From Deltaproteobacteria bacterium (lineage in GTDB: Bacteria > Desulfobacterota > GWC2-55-46 > DRQE01), in the NCBI GenBank assembly GCA_015492245.1, contig WGFM01000002.1:184397-248396 (forward strand): a stretch of DNA of 64,000 bases, given 5' to 3'. Shown here piece by piece: positions 47,167 to 57,672 of the stretch (positions within the stretch are counted from its first letter, which is position 1; each line of letters starts with the position of its first letter). The position numbers were made by a program, and so were the translations under genes. Below the pieces are notes generated by a model. That model saw only the letters and a list, made by a program, of their open reading frames with translations, searched no databases and was not told the origin of the DNA.

Positions 47167-49530
47167 ATGGCAGGACCATTGTCAAAGAGGGAGCTTGAGG
47201 GTATAGATGCATGGTGGAGGGCGGCAAACTATCTTTCAGTGGGGCAGATATATCTTTACGACAACCCGCTCTTAAGGAAACCCCTGAAACTGGAGCACAT
47301 AAAACCCCGCCTTCTTGGGCACTGGGGGACTTCCCCCGGGCTTAACTTCATATATGTGCACCTGAACAGGGCTATAAAGAGATATGACCTTGACATGATA
47401 TTCATAACAGGCCCTGGCCACGGCGCACCTGCAGTGGTTGCCAACACCTATCTTGAGGGCACATACACAGAGCTCTACCCCCACATAACCATGGATGAAG
47501 AGGGGCTCAAGAAGTTCTTCAGGCAATTCTCCTTTCCAGGCGGCATACCCAGCCACACGGCCCCTGAAACCCCTGGGTCAATAAACGAAGGTGGAGAGCT
47601 GGGATACTCTCTCTCGCATGCCTTTGGTGCTGCCTTCGACAACCCCGGGCTCATAGTGGCATGTGTGGTGGGAGATGGCGAGGCAGAAACAGGCCCGCTG
47701 GCTGCGGCATGGCACTCGAACAAGTTCCTTAACCCTGTTACAGATGGCACGGTGCTGCCCATACTCCACCTTAACGGCTACAAGATTGCAAACCCCACCA
47801 TACTTGCAAGGATACCCGATGAAGAACTCTGCAGCCTTTTCAGGGGCTATGGATACAGGGTCTATATGGTGGAAGGCAACGAGCCGGAAAGGATGCACCA
47901 GAAGATGGCAGAGACCATGGACAGGGTGATAGAGGAGATAAGGGATATTCGCGAAAGGGCAAAGAGAAAGAGAAGGCCCACCCGCCCCATCTGGCCCATG
48001 ATTATACTGAAGACCCCCAAGGGATGGACATGCCCCAGAGAGGTGGATGGCAGGAAGGTGGAGGGGTTCTGGAGGTCCCATCAGGTGCCCCTTTCAGATA
48101 TGGCTAAAAACAAGACTCGCCTCAAGCTTCTTGAGAAATGGATGAAAAGCTACAGGCCGGAAGAACTCTTCGATAAGGATGGAGGACCTGTAAAGGAGAT
48201 ACTCAAGCTCGCACCCCGGGGGCACAGGCGTATGAGTGCCAACCCCCATGCAAACGGTGGGGTGCTGCTCAAGGAATTGAGGCTGCCTGATTTTCGCCAC
48301 TACGCGGTGGATGTGCCACGGCCCGGTAGCACCAGGGCAGAGGCCACAAGGGTGGTGGGCAGATACTTGAGGGATGTGGTAAGGCTCAACCAGGACCACC
48401 GTAACTTCCGTGTGTTTGGCCCTGACGAGACCGCCTCGAACAGGCTCGATGCCCTGTTCGAGGCAACCGACAGGGTGTGGATGGCAGAGCTCTTTAAGGA
48501 AGACGAGAACCTCGCCCCCCAGGGCAGGGTGATGGAAATCCTGAGCGAGCATACATGCCAGGGCTGGCTCGAGGGATACCTCCTTACAGGAAGACACGGT
48601 CTTTTCTCATGCTACGAGGCATTCATCCACATAGTGGACTCCATGTTCAACCAGTTTGCAAAGTGGCTCAAGGTGGCAAAGGATGTGCCCTGGCGCAGAC
48701 CCATAGCCTCTCTGAATATTCTTCTCACCTCACATGTGTGGCGCCAGGACCACAACGGCTTCAGCCATCAGGACCCTGGATTCATCGATGTGGTGGTGAA
48801 CAAGAAGGCAGACATAGTGAGGGTCTACTTTCCTCCAGATGCCAACACCCTCCTGTCTGTGGTAGACCACTGCCTTGAAAGCAGGGACTTCGTGAATGTG
48901 ATAGTTGCAGGAAAGCAGCCCCAGCCCCAGTGGCTCTCCATGGAGGATGCCATAAAGCACTGCTCCTCAGGGATAGGCATATGGGAGTGGGCAAGTAACG
49001 ATAGAGGAAGTGAGCCCGATGTGGTCATGGCCTGTGCAGGAGATGTGCCCACCATAGAGACCCTTGCAGCGGTGGAGATACTGAGGCGCGAGATACCAGA
49101 GCTCAAGATAAGGGTTGTAAATGTGGTTGACCTTATGACACTCCAGCCAGAAGAGGAACACCCCCATGGATTACCTGACAGGGAGTTCGATACCCTCTTT
49201 ACAACCGACAGGCCCATCATATTCGCCTACCATGGCTACCCCTGGCTGATACACCGTCTTACCTACAGAAGGACAAACCACCCAAACCTCCATGTGCGGG
49301 GCTACAAGGAAGAGGGCACCACCACAACACCATTCGATATGGCGGTGCGAAACGATATAGACAGGTTCCACCTTGTGGCAGATGTTATAGACAGGGTGCC
49401 AAAACTGGGCCCAATAGCAGCATATCTGAAGCAATTTGTAAGGGATAAACTCATAGAACACAGAGAATACATAGAAGAACACGGCGAGGACATGCCAGAG
49501 ATAAAGAACTGGACATGGGGACTCTCGTAG
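47167..49530 (+). CDS. xfp: Xylulose-5-phosphate/fructose-6-phosphate phosphoketolase
   Basis: Thiamine-diphosphate enzyme cleaving xylulose-5-P (and often fructose-6-P) to acetyl phosphate plus glyceraldehyde-3-P or erythrose-4-P. 787 residues, full length. [54 protein letters not shown] and [20 protein letters not shown] (ThDP Mg site) are signature blocks, as are [16 protein letters not shown] [15 protein letters not shown] and [17 protein letters not shown] precedes the ATG. It pairs with ackA; transketolase and pentose-phosphate genes follow 3.5 kb on. Confidence 0.96.
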   Translation: MAGPLSKRELEGIDAWWRAANYLSVGQIYLYDNPLLRKPLKLEHIKPRLLGHWGTSPGLNFIYVHLNRAIKRYDLDMIFITGPGHGAPAVVANTYLEGTYTELYPHITMDEEGLKKFFRQFSFPGGIPSHTAPETPGSINEGGELGYSLSHAFGAAFDNPGLIVACVVGDGEAETGPLAAAWHSNKFLNPVTDGTVLPILHLNGYKIANPTILARIPDEELCSLFRGYGYRVYMVEGNEPERMHQKMAETMDRVIEEIRDIRERAKRKRRPTRPIWPMIILKTPKGWTCPREVDGRKVEGFWRSHQVPLSDMAKNKTRLKLLEKWMKSYRPEELFDKDGGPVKEILKLAPRGHRRMSANPHANGGVLLKELRLPDFRHYAVDVPRPGSTRAEATRVVGRYLRDVVRLNQDHRNFRVFGPDETASNRLDALFEATDRVWMAELFKEDENLAPQGRVMEILSEHTCQGWLEGYLLTGRHGLFSCYEAFIHIVDSMFNQFAKWLKVAKDVPWRRPIASLNILLTSHVWRQDHNGFSHQDPGFIDVVVNKKADIVRVYFPPDANTLLSVVDHCLESRDFVNVIVAGKQPQPQWLSMEDAIKHCSSGIGIWEWASNDRGSEPDVVMACAGDVPTIETLAAVEILRREIPELKIRVVNVVDLMTLQPEEEHPHGLPDREFDTLFTTDRPIIFAYHGYPWLIHRLTYRRTNHPNLHVRGYKEEGTTTTPFDMAVRNDIDRFHLVADVIDRVPKLGPIAAYLKQFVRDKLIEHREYIEEHGEDMPEIKNWTWGLS

Positions 49531-49577
49531 GTTCGAGGGTGGTGCCTCCTTTCAATAACTGACAGAAAAGCTCTTTC

Positions 49578-49606
49578 TTGACTTTTAGTGTGCCCGTTGG
49601 TAGGAT
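49578..49606 (+). promoter_or_regulatory. dck promoter
   Basis: TTGACT (49578-49583), 17-bp spacer, TAGGAT (49601-49606), 14 bases before the ATG. A very short leader without a ribosome site is predicted. Confidence 0.45.
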
Positions 49607-49620
49607 AATCTTTTAGCATT

Positions 49621-50265
49621 ATGGCTATCAGAAGGTATATAGCAATCGAGGGTCCCATAGGGGTTGGCAAGACCACCCTTGCAGAGATTCTGGCAGAAGA
49701 GCTGGGGGCAAGAACACTGCTTGAGGATGTGGACTCCAACCCCTTTCTGCCAAGGTTCTACGAAGACCCGAAGAAATATGCCTTTCAGACACAGGTATTC
49801 TTTCTTTTGAGCAGATACCAGCAGCAACGAGAGCTCTCTCAATACGAGCTCTTCAACACAAGTGTTGTATCGGACTATCTCTTTGCAAAGGACAGGATAT
49901 TCGCCTACATGAACCTTGACGAGAACGAGCTCGCCCTCTATGAAGAGCTCTACAGGCTCATAGATGCAAGGGTGCCAAAACCAGACCTTGTGGTGTATCT
50001 ACAGGCCTCGAGCGAGGTGCTGATAGACAGGATAAAGAGACGGGGCAAGTACTACGAGCAGAATATAACCTCCCAATACCTTGAAAGGCTCGTGGTTGCC
50101 TACAACAGGTATTTCTTCTATTACAAGGAGACCCCACTGCTTGTGGTGAACACCTCGGCAATAGATTTTGTAGACAGCAGGGAGGATAGAGAAGACCTCA
50201 TAAAGGAGATAGGCTCTGTAAAAGGAGGAGTGCAATACTATATTCCGCTTGGATCCAGAAAGTAA
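49621..50265 (+). CDS. Deoxynucleoside kinase (dCK/dGK family)
   Basis: 214 residues. P-loop EGPIGVGKTTLAEILA, then the lid and substrate features of the family: LLEDVDSNPFLPRFYEDP (catalytic Glu), FQTQVFFLLSRYQQQREL, VSDYLFAKDRIFA (DRS-like) and RIKRRGKYYEQNITSQYLERL (Arg-rich lid). Phosphorylates deoxyadenosine, deoxyguanosine or deoxycytidine in salvage; the base preference cannot be read. It precedes the panB leader by a few bases. Confidence 0.85.
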   Translation: MAIRRYIAIEGPIGVGKTTLAEILAEELGARTLLEDVDSNPFLPRFYEDPKKYAFQTQVFFLLSRYQQQRELSQYELFNTSVVSDYLFAKDRIFAYMNLDENELALYEELYRLIDARVPKPDLVVYLQASSEVLIDRIKRRGKYYEQNITSQYLERLVVAYNRYFFYYKETPLLVVNTSAIDFVDSREDREDLIKEIGSVKGGVQYYIPLGSRK

Positions 50266-50267
50266 CA

Positions 50268-50377
50268 GCCCTGGACCGGGACGGAAGGCACACACCCCAG
50301 GAGGCTTCAAACATTAAAGATACAGCCGCCATGTAGAGCGGTGGATGGGTGCCTTCCCGTTTCGGAAGGCTTTTTTT
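50268..50377 (+). promoter_or_regulatory. panB leader with mutually exclusive antiterminator and terminator (candidate riboswitch)
   Basis: Between the dck stop and panB. The segment GGAAGGCAC (50283-50291) is a perfect 9-bp complement of GTGCCTTCC (50349-50357). The latter's last 7 bases also form the 5' side of a terminator hairpin. A CCTGG/CCAGG stem (50270-50274 with 50297-50301) encloses the first segment, and a CCGC/GCGG hairpin (50326-50341) lies between. Such competition is the mark of an attenuator or riboswitch. A pan RNA motif upstream of pantothenate genes is known in the literature; whether this is a member needs a covariance search. Confidence 0.7.
50351..50377 (+). terminator. 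Intrinsic terminator in the panB leader
   Basis: GCCTTCC-CGTTTC-GGAAGGC, a 7-bp perfect stem, followed by seven T. It lies 31 bases upstream of the panB start. Confidence 0.85.
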
Positions 50378-50408
50378 ATTCTATTAACATGGAGGAGAGG
50401 TAATAGGG

Positions 50409-51200
50409 GTGGAAGACAAAGAGAAGGTCACCATACCACGCATGGTGGAGATGAAAAGAGAGGGCAGAAAGATAGCCATGCTCACTGCCTACAGCTGGTC
50501 GGTGGCAGGGATACTCGATGAGGCAGGCATCCCAGTTATACTTGTGGGCGATTCTGTGGGCATGGTGGAGGCAGGCTACAGGACCACACTGCCTGTAACC
50601 ATGGAGGAGATGCTCTACCACACAGGGTGTGTGGCAAGGGCCGTAAAGAGGGCACTTGTCGTGGCCGATATGCCATTCATGTCCTACCAAGAGGGGCCAG
50701 CCCATGCCATAGGCTCTGCAGGAAGGTTCCTTAAGGAGGCAGGTGCCGAGGCTGTAAAGCTCGAGGGTGGAAAGGGCGTGGCACGCCTGATAAAGGCACT
50801 CACAGAGGTGGGCATACCTGTTATGGCACACATAGGGCTTACACCACAGTCTGTCCACACCATGGGTGGATACAGGCTGCAGGGCAGAACCCCTGAAGAG
50901 GCAGAAAGGTTGATGGAGGACGCACTCACTGTGGAAGAGGCAGGTGCCTTCTCGGTGGTGCTCGAGTGCATACCACAGGAGCTTGCAAGAAAGATAACCG
51001 AAAGACTCAAGATACCGACCATAGGGATAGGCGCCGGGCCATACTGTGATGGACAGGTGCTGGTGATAAACGACCTTCTGGGGCTTACCCGGAACCCCCC
51101 GGGGTTTGTAAAGAGATATGTCAATCTCTACGATACGATAAAGAGGGCAGCTACAGAGTACAGAACCGATGTTGAGGAGGGTAGATTCCCGGAAAGATGA
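50409..51200 (+). CDS. panB: 3-methyl-2-oxobutanoate hydroxymethyltransferase
   Basis: First committed step of pantothenate synthesis: adds a hydroxymethyl group from methylene-tetrahydrofolate to ketoisovalerate. 263 residues, TIM barrel: KIAMLTAYSWSVAGILDEAG, ILVGDSVGMV (Mg Asp), DMPFMSYQ, AVKLEGG, MAHIGLTPQSVHTMGGYRLQG and IPTIGIGAGPYCDGQVLVIND. It starts with GTG after GGAGGAGAGG. It is first in panB-panC-panD and overlaps panC by 4 bp. Confidence 0.96.
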   Translation: MEDKEKVTIPRMVEMKREGRKIAMLTAYSWSVAGILDEAGIPVILVGDSVGMVEAGYRTTLPVTMEEMLYHTGCVARAVKRALVVADMPFMSYQEGPAHAIGSAGRFLKEAGAEAVKLEGGKGVARLIKALTEVGIPVMAHIGLTPQSVHTMGGYRLQGRTPEEAERLMEDALTVEEAGAFSVVLECIPQELARKITERLKIPTIGIGAGPYCDGQVLVINDLLGLTRNPPGFVKRYVNLYDTIKRAATEYRTDVEEGRFPER

Positions 51201-52042
51201 GGCTCGTTGAGACCATAGAGGAGATGAAGGCCCTCTCCCGCACATTCAGGAAAGAGGGCAGGACAATCTCCTTTGTGCCCACGATGGGCTCTCTTCACCG
51301 TGGACACATAGAGCTCATAAGAAGGGCAGGGGAGATTGCGGATGTGGTAGTGGTGAGCATATTCGTAAACCCGTCTCAATTCGGCCCTGGTGAGGACTAC
51401 AGAAGCTACCCAAGGGATATGGAAAGAGACTTGAGTATATGCAGGGAAGAAGGGGTGGATGTGGTCTTTGCTCCCTCGGTAGATGAGATGTATCCACAGG
51501 GGTTTTCAACCCATGTAACTGTAGAGGGGCTTTCCGAAAGGCTCTGTGGGGCATCGAGGCCAGGCCACTTCAGAGGGGTTACAACGGTTGTCGCAAAGCT
51601 CTTCAACATCGTCATGCCCCATAAGGCGGTATTCGGGCTCAAGGACTACCAGCAACAGCTTGTCGTAGAGAAGATGGTAAGGGAGCTCAACATGGATGTG
51701 GAGATAGTTACTGTTGAGACCGTGAGGGATGCCGATGGGCTGGCACTGAGCTCAAGGAATGAGTATCTCACCCCCGAAGAGAGAAAGCTTGCCCGCCTCA
51801 TACCAGAGTCTCTTAAGAGGGCAAGGGAGCTTGTGGCCCAGGGGGTGAGTGAGACAAGCCACATAATAGAGGAGATGAAAAAAATCATGGATAGAAAACC
51901 AGGCATTGTGGTAGATTATATAAGAATATGCCATCCCCTAACCCTTGAGGACATGGACAGGGTGGAAGGGGAGGTGCTCTGTGCCATCGCTGTAAGGATT
52001 GGCAGGGCACGGCTTATAGATAATCTTCTAATCAAGAAATAA
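51197..52042 (+). CDS. panC: Pantothenate synthetase (pantoate-beta-alanine ligase)
   Basis: ATP-dependent joining of pantoate and beta-alanine. 281 residues. [20 protein letters not shown] holds the HxGH nucleotide motif; [38 protein letters not shown] and GLKDYQQ follow, then the KMS-like ALSSRNEYL loop. It begins in an ATGA overlap with panB, so the two are translationally coupled. Confidence 0.96.
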   Translation: MRLVETIEEMKALSRTFRKEGRTISFVPTMGSLHRGHIELIRRAGEIADVVVVSIFVNPSQFGPGEDYRSYPRDMERDLSICREEGVDVVFAPSVDEMYPQGFSTHVTVEGLSERLCGASRPGHFRGVTTVVAKLFNIVMPHKAVFGLKDYQQQLVVEKMVRELNMDVEIVTVETVRDADGLALSSRNEYLTPEERKLARLIPESLKRARELVAQGVSETSHIIEEMKKIMDRKPGIVVDYIRICHPLTLEDMDRVEGEVLCAIAVRIGRARLIDNLLIKK

Positions 52043-52062
52043 CGAGGAGGTTCCGAAAAGAA

Positions 52063-52440
52063 ATGAACAGGATAATGCTAAAGAGCAAGATACACCGTGC
52101 CACGGTAACAGATGTAAACCTCGAGTACGAGGGCAGCATAGCCATAGACGAGGCTCTGCTCGAATGTGCGGGGATACTCCCCTACGAGAAGGTGGACATA
52201 TACAATGTAACCAATGGTGTGAGGTTCCAGACCTACACGATACCGGCCCCGAAAGATAGTGGAAGTATATGTATAAATGGGGCTGCGGCAAGGCTCGTAT
52301 CGAAGGGCGATGTAATAATAATCGCAAGCTACTCCGTAATGGAGGACAGCGAGGCAAGGGAGCACAAACCAGTGCTCGTCTATGTGGATGGAAAGAACAG
52401 GGTAAGCTCCGTCAAATCCTCCATCAGGCAGGGCCTATGA
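52063..52440 (+). CDS. panD: Aspartate 1-decarboxylase precursor
   Basis: Pyruvoyl enzyme making beta-alanine from aspartate. 125 residues. The self-cleavage site [12 protein letters not shown] (Gly-Ser, Ser25 becoming the pyruvoyl group) and the Lys in [13 protein letters not shown] are in place; [12 protein letters not shown] and [20 protein letters not shown] are typical. GAGGAGG precedes the ATG. With panB and panC the full pathway from ketoisovalerate and aspartate, apart from ketopantoate reductase, is encoded. Confidence 0.95.
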   Translation: MNRIMLKSKIHRATVTDVNLEYEGSIAIDEALLECAGILPYEKVDIYNVTNGVRFQTYTIPAPKDSGSICINGAAARLVSKGDVIIIASYSVMEDSEAREHKPVLVYVDGKNRVSSVKSSIRQGL

Positions 52441-53060
52441 GGAGATACTTTAAGAAATACTTCATTGCAGGGCTTCTTGTGGTGGTCCCCCTCTACATAA
52501 GCCTCTATGTGGTCTACCTCCTCGTAAATGCCCTGGACTCCATATTCTACGTACTGCCAGTGGAGGTAAGGCCACATACCTACATGCCCTTTCACATACC
52601 AGGGCTCGGTATAGTGGTAACGATTGTGGGTATATTCCTTGTGGGTGTGGTGGTTACAAACTTCCTGGGCAGAAAGATGGTGGAGCTGGGTGAGGCCATA
52701 CTGGCAAGGATACCCTTTATGAGAACCATATACAATGTTACAAAGCAGTTTCTCACAACCTTCTTCTCAAAGGACTCCCATGGGTTCAACAGGGTGGTGC
52801 TCCTTGAGTATCCCAGAAAAGGCATGTACTCCATAGGGTTTGTAACCAGCAGAACCCGCGGAGAGATACAGAGCCGTACGGACAGGAAAACAGTAAATGT
52901 GTTCATACCCACAACACCCAACCCAACATCTGGCTTCTACTTTGCGGTGCCAGAGGAGGATGTTATCCCCCTCGATATGAATGTAGAGGATGCCTTCAAG
53001 GTCATAATGTCGGGAGGAATAGTGGTGCCAGAAGAGAAGAAAAAATCTGATATAGTATAA
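52437..53060 (+). CDS. DUF502 family membrane protein
   Basis: 207 residues. Two membrane helices ([22 protein letters not shown] and [22 protein letters not shown]) and a conserved soluble end: [54 protein letters not shown] and [14 protein letters not shown] are the family blocks. Function unknown. It begins in a 4-bp ATGA overlap with panD, so it is cotranslated with the pantothenate genes. Confidence 0.88.
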   Translation: MRRYFKKYFIAGLLVVVPLYISLYVVYLLVNALDSIFYVLPVEVRPHTYMPFHIPGLGIVVTIVGIFLVGVVVTNFLGRKMVELGEAILARIPFMRTIYNVTKQFLTTFFSKDSHGFNRVVLLEYPRKGMYSIGFVTSRTRGEIQSRTDRKTVNVFIPTTPNPTSGFYFAVPEEDVIPLDMNVEDAFKVIMSGGIVVPEEKKKSDIV

Positions 53061-53082
53061 TAACACCCTCTGTGAGGCTTGT

Positions 53083-55089
53083 ATGGATGATATAGACACA
53101 CTCTGTATAAACACCGTAAGGTTTCTTGCCGTGGATGCGGTGGAGAAGGCAGGCTCTGGACACCCTGGCATGCCCATGGGAGATGCTCCCATGGCCTATG
53201 TGCTGTGGACGAGGTTCTTAAGGCACAACCCCGAAAATCCACGCTGGCCTGGTAGAGACCGTTTTGTGCTTTCTGCAGGACATGGCTCCATGCTCCTGTA
53301 CTCACTTCTTCATCTTACAGGCTATCCCCTGTCCCTTGAAGAACTCAAGAACTTTCGCCAGTGGGGAAGCTCTACCCCGGGACATCCTGAATACCACCCC
53401 GAGACAGGCATAGAGACCACAACAGGCCCCCTTGGACAGGGCTTTGCAAACGGGGTGGGTATGGCGATGGCCCAGCGCTACCTCGAGGAAAGATACCACC
53501 GCCCTGGCTTTCCACTTTTCGACTACCATGTCTATGCCATAGTGAGCGATGGGGACATGATGGAGGGTATATCCAGTGAGGCGGCAAGCATTGCAGGACA
53601 CCTGAAGCTCGGCCGTCTCGTATACCTCTACTCTGACAACCACATAACCATAGAGGGCTCGACAGAGCTGACCTTTACAGAGGATGTGGGCAAAAGGTTC
53701 TGTGCCCTGGGCTGGCATGTGCAGAAGGTGGATGGATACGACCTTGATGCCATAGAGGGTGCCATAAGGGCGGCAAGGGAGACCACCGACAGACCATCTC
53801 TCATCATGGCGAGAACCCATATAGGCTACGGTAGCCCACACAAGCAGGACACCCCTGATGTGCACGGTGCGCCACTGGGCAGGGAAGAGGTTGTGGAAAC
53901 AAAGAGACACCTGGGCTGGCCACTTGACCCAGAGTTCTACATACCCGAAGAGGTGTGTGCCCACATGAGGCAGGCGGTGGAAAGGGGTAGAGAGCTCGAG
54001 AAGGGGTGGAAGAGACTCTTTGACGAATACGCTGAAAAGTATCCAGAACTGGCCGAGGAGGTAAAAGGGCTTATAGAGGGTAGGCTGCCTTCAGGCTGGA
54101 AGGATTTTCTGCCACGGTTCAGTCCCAAAGATGGTGGGGTTGCAACCAGAAAGGCATCTGGAAAGGTGCTTAACAGTATTGCAGAGAAGATCCCTCTTCT
54201 CATAGGTGGTTCGGCTGATCTTGCCCCATCGAACAACACATATATGAAGGGTATGGGCGAGTTCTCACCAGATGGTGCCGGTAGAAATATCCACTATGGA
54301 ATAAGAGAGCACGCCATGGGTGGCATAATGAACGGTTTGTCTCTGACAGGGCTTGTTCCCTTTGGAGGAACATTCCTTGTGTTTTCTGACTACATGAGGC
54401 CTGCCATAAGGATGGCGGCCATGTCGGGATTGCATGTGATATATGTCTTTACCCATGACTCCATAGGGCTTGGTGAGGACGGGCCAACACACCAGCCCAT
54501 AGAGCAGATAGCCTCCTTGAGGGCGATGCCAGACCTTGTGGTGATAAGACCTGCAGATGCCTGTGAGACCGTTGCCGCATGGGAGGTGGCACTGGAGAGA
54601 ACAGAAGGACCCACAGCCCTTCTCCTTACACGCCAGTCCGTGCCTGTCATAGACAGGGCACTGTATGGGGAGTCCACAGCCGACGAGCTGAAAAAAGGAG
54701 CCTATGTGATCGCAGATTGCAACGGCACACCTGAACTCATACTGATGGCAACTGGCTCAGAGGTGCACCTCACGCTTGAGGCATGGCAGGGACTTGCCGA
54801 AAAAGGTGTGAGGACAAGGGTTGTCAACATGCCGAGCTGGGAGCTCTTCGAGATGCAAAAAGAAGGATACAGAAAAGAGGTGCTGCCACCAGAGGTGAAG
54901 GCAAGGGTCTCTGTAGAGGCAGGCTCAACCATGGGATGGCACAGATACACAGGGACGGATGGCAGGATTATCGGTATAGACAGGTTCGGTGCCTCGGCAC
55001 CATACAGGGTCCTGTTTGAAAGATTCGGGTTTACCGCCGAGAACATAGAGAAAGAGGCTCTGAGATTGCTCGAGAAGATGAGAGTATGA
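53083..55089 (+). CDS. tkt: Transketolase
   Basis: Thiamine-diphosphate enzyme moving two-carbon units in the pentose phosphate pathway. 668 residues. Early [63 protein letters not shown] (Mg/ThDP site), then [21 protein letters not shown] and [12 protein letters not shown]. It heads a five-gene sugar operon (tkt-pgi-gnd-glk-pgl) with 4-bp overlaps at tkt/pgi and glk/pgl. Confidence 0.96.
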   Translation: MDDIDTLCINTVRFLAVDAVEKAGSGHPGMPMGDAPMAYVLWTRFLRHNPENPRWPGRDRFVLSAGHGSMLLYSLLHLTGYPLSLEELKNFRQWGSSTPGHPEYHPETGIETTTGPLGQGFANGVGMAMAQRYLEERYHRPGFPLFDYHVYAIVSDGDMMEGISSEAASIAGHLKLGRLVYLYSDNHITIEGSTELTFTEDVGKRFCALGWHVQKVDGYDLDAIEGAIRAARETTDRPSLIMARTHIGYGSPHKQDTPDVHGAPLGREEVVETKRHLGWPLDPEFYIPEEVCAHMRQAVERGRELEKGWKRLFDEYAEKYPELAEEVKGLIEGRLPSGWKDFLPRFSPKDGGVATRKASGKVLNSIAEKIPLLIGGSADLAPSNNTYMKGMGEFSPDGAGRNIHYGIREHAMGGIMNGLSLTGLVPFGGTFLVFSDYMRPAIRMAAMSGLHVIYVFTHDSIGLGEDGPTHQPIEQIASLRAMPDLVVIRPADACETVAAWEVALERTEGPTALLLTRQSVPVIDRALYGESTADELKKGAYVIADCNGTPELILMATGSEVHLTLEAWQGLAEKGVRTRVVNMPSWELFEMQKEGYRKEVLPPEVKARVSVEAGSTMGWHRYTGTDGRIIGIDRFGASAPYRVLFERFGFTAENIEKEALRLLEKMRV

Positions 55090-56717
55090 TAACCGTAAGA
55101 TACCATTTTAAAGAGTATACACCTGAGATACAGAAAAAACTCAACGAACTGAAAGAGAAGGCCTTCACAGAAAGGCTCTCAAGAAAAGATGCCACCCTGT
55201 GGAAGAAAGACCCCTCCCAGATGGAACAGATAAAGGGGGCACTCGGCTGGCTCGATGCTGTGGGTTTTTCAAAAAACAGGCTTTCCCAGGTTCTGAACCT
55301 CACCGAAGAGATAGAAAGAGAGGGAATAAGGGATGTATTGCTCATTGGTATGGGGGGCTCAAGCCTTGCCCCGCTCATGTTCTCGAAGGTGTTCGAAAGG
55401 CGTGGAGACAATCCCCTTCTTACGGTTATAGACTCTACAGACCCCCACCATATAAGGGATATTACAGAGAGGCTCGAGCCAGAAGACACACTCTTCATAG
55501 TTGCCAGTAAATCTGGCACCACCCTCGAGGTCATGGCCCTCTTTGAGCACTTCTACCAGGAGGCCAGCCTCCACCTTGGCAGAAAGACTGGCACACACTT
55601 TGTGGCAATAACAGATTGTGGCACACCACTTACGGAGGTTGCGAAGGAGCGTGGTTTCAGGGAAGTGTTCGTGAACCCATCGGATATAGGTGGTAGATAC
55701 TCTGCCCTTTCCTTCTTCGGGCTTGTGCCAGCAGCCCTCATGGGTGTGGATGTAGAAAGGCTTCTCCATGAGGCCGAGAGGATGCTCCAGGATTGCCTTC
55801 AGAGGGCAGACCAGTCGCCGGGAGTTGTGCTTGGTGCCACAATGGGGGTTCTTGCACAGAGGGGCAGGGACAAGCTGACACTGGTTACCACGGAAAGGCT
55901 GGGCTGGTTCGCACTGTGGCTGGAACAACTCATAGCAGAGAGCACTGGTAAGGAGGGAAAAGGGGTTGTGCCAGTGGCACTCGAGCCACCTGTGGCCCGG
56001 TATGGCGATGACAGGGTCTTTGTGTCCATAGGGCTCAGTGGGGAAAAGCCAGAACTACCCCCTGACATAGAGGAACATCCATTTGCAGAGATAGAGCTTG
56101 GAGATGTATACAACATCGGCTCTGAGTTTGTAAGGTGGCAGGTGGCAACAGCATGCTGCGCAGCGCTGCTTGGTATAAACCCCTTTGATCAGCCCGATGT
56201 GGAGGAGACGAAAAGCTCTACAAAGAGGCTCCTTCAGGAGGGCACAGGCCTGCCAGAACCTGCAAGAGAGGAAGAGGTCTTTTCCATATACTCTTCCACA
56301 GGGGTTGAAGGATTCTTCGGCTCGATAAAAGAGGGATGCTATGTGGCAATCCTTGCCTATATTCCACCAGACAGGGTAGAGTTCTACCGAGAGCTTGAAC
56401 CCATGAGGACAGATATTGCAGAAACCCTCGGTGTCGCCACACAGTTCGGCTATGGGCCGAGGTATTTGCACTCAACAGGCCAGTTGCACAAGGGTGGCAC
56501 GCCAGAGGCAGCATTCATAATCATAACACATACACCAGAAGTGGACATCCCCATACCACACAGAGACTACACCTTTGGAGACCTCATCACCTCACAGGCT
56601 TTCGCAGACAGAGAAAGCCTTGAGAGGAGGGGTAGAAAGGTCATGCTCTTCAACCTCAAGGAACTTTCCACGAAAGCACTCAAGAGGGTGGCTGACTTTA
56701 TAAGAGATAATATATGA
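55086..56717 (+). CDS. pgi: Glucose-6-phosphate isomerase (Tal/Pgi-type SIS protein)
   Basis: Interconverts glucose-6-P and fructose-6-P. 543 residues with two SIS domains: [68 protein letters not shown] and the C-terminal [13 protein letters not shown]. The N-terminus has helices as in the Pgi half of bifunctional transaldolase/Pgi proteins; no transaldolase domain is attached. It overlaps tkt by 4 bp. Confidence 0.92.
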   Translation: MITVRYHFKEYTPEIQKKLNELKEKAFTERLSRKDATLWKKDPSQMEQIKGALGWLDAVGFSKNRLSQVLNLTEEIEREGIRDVLLIGMGGSSLAPLMFSKVFERRGDNPLLTVIDSTDPHHIRDITERLEPEDTLFIVASKSGTTLEVMALFEHFYQEASLHLGRKTGTHFVAITDCGTPLTEVAKERGFREVFVNPSDIGGRYSALSFFGLVPAALMGVDVERLLHEAERMLQDCLQRADQSPGVVLGATMGVLAQRGRDKLTLVTTERLGWFALWLEQLIAESTGKEGKGVVPVALEPPVARYGDDRVFVSIGLSGEKPELPPDIEEHPFAEIELGDVYNIGSEFVRWQVATACCAALLGINPFDQPDVEETKSSTKRLLQEGTGLPEPAREEEVFSIYSSTGVEGFFGSIKEGCYVAILAYIPPDRVEFYRELEPMRTDIAETLGVATQFGYGPRYLHSTGQLHKGGTPEAAFIIITHTPEVDIPIPHRDYTFGDLITSQAFADRESLERRGRKVMLFNLKELSTKALKRVADFIRDNI

Positions 56718-56747
56718 GTAACCTTAAAACAGGGAGGTAATCAGGCT

Positions 56748-57656
56748 ATGCAGGTAGGCATGGTTGGGCTTGGCCGTATGGGCATGAACATGGCAAGAAG
56801 ACTGGTAGAAGATGGCCACACCGTCTACGGCTACAACAAGACACCTGAGAAGATAGAAGAGGCACAGGGTTACGGAATAAGAGGGGTGGACTCTTTGAAA
56901 GAACTTGCCACCTCTGTTGAGCCCCCAAGGATTGTATGGATGATGGTGCCCCATGGAAGGCCTGTGGATGAGGTTATAGAGGAGACTAAAGAGTATTTAC
57001 AGGATGGCGATATTATAATAGATGGGGGTAATTCTTACTACAGAGAGTCCATAAGGCGGGCAGAAGAACTTAGAAGAGAGGGCATTCACCTTGTTGATGT
57101 GGGAACCAGTGGGGGTGTATGGGGGCTTAAAGAGGGTTACTGCCTGATGATAGGCGGCAAAGAAGAGGTTTGCCAGAACCTCGAGCCCCTGTTCAAAAGC
57201 CTTGCACAGAAGGATGGCTACCTTTACTGTGGTGATACAGGGGCAGGACACTTTACCAAGATGGTCCACAACGGCATAGAATATGCCATGATGGAGGCAT
57301 ATGCAGAGGGGTTCGAGCTCATATGGGCATCACCATATAGAGAAGGTATGGACTTTGCAAAGCTCTCGAGACTCTGGAACCATGGAAGTGTTATAAGATC
57401 ATGGCTTCTCGAGCTTGTAGAGATGGCTTTCAAGAAAGATGCCCACCTTGAGAACATAAGGGCCTATGTGGAAGACTCTGGCGAGGGTAGATGGATGGTG
57501 AAGGAGGCGGTGGATATGGGGGTGCACCTGCCTGCCATAACAGAGGCACTCTTCAGAAGGTTTCGCTCAAGGGTTGAAGACTCCTTTGCAGAAAGGCTCC
57601 TTGCCGCCATGAGAAGAGAGTTCGGCGGACACAGGGTCAAAGAGAAGAGAGACTGA
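56748..57656 (+). CDS. gnd: 6-phosphogluconate dehydrogenase (decarboxylating, short type)
   Basis: Oxidises 6-phosphogluconate to ribulose-5-P and CO2. 302 residues, the short (YqeC/GndA-like) form. Rossmann MQVGMVGLGRMGMNMARRL with YGYNKTPEK (Asn after the second strand, as in NAD-preferring short forms), DIIIDGGNSYYRESIRRAEEL, VDVGTSGGVWGLKEGYCLMIGG and GAGHFTKMVHNGIEYAMMEA with the catalytic Lys. GGGAGG precedes the ATG. Cofactor choice is inference. Confidence 0.93.
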   Translation: MQVGMVGLGRMGMNMARRLVEDGHTVYGYNKTPEKIEEAQGYGIRGVDSLKELATSVEPPRIVWMMVPHGRPVDEVIEETKEYLQDGDIIIDGGNSYYRESIRRAEELRREGIHLVDVGTSGGVWGLKEGYCLMIGGKEEVCQNLEPLFKSLAQKDGYLYCGDTGAGHFTKMVHNGIEYAMMEAYAEGFELIWASPYREGMDFAKLSRLWNHGSVIRSWLLELVEMAFKKDAHLENIRAYVEDSGEGRWMVKEAVDMGVHLPAITEALFRRFRSRVEDSFAERLLAAMRREFGGHRVKEKRD

Positions 57657-57672
57657 AAAAGGGGTTTTGAAG

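Noticed and set aside
49531..49577. GAGG-N6-CCTC after xfp as a terminator
   Set aside because: The stem is only 4 bp and no T-run follows.
50321..50344. A second pan-type hairpin in tandem
   Set aside because: The CCGC/GCGG hairpin shares no clear sequence with the upstream CCTGG/CCAGG stem, so a tandem motif cannot be claimed by eye.
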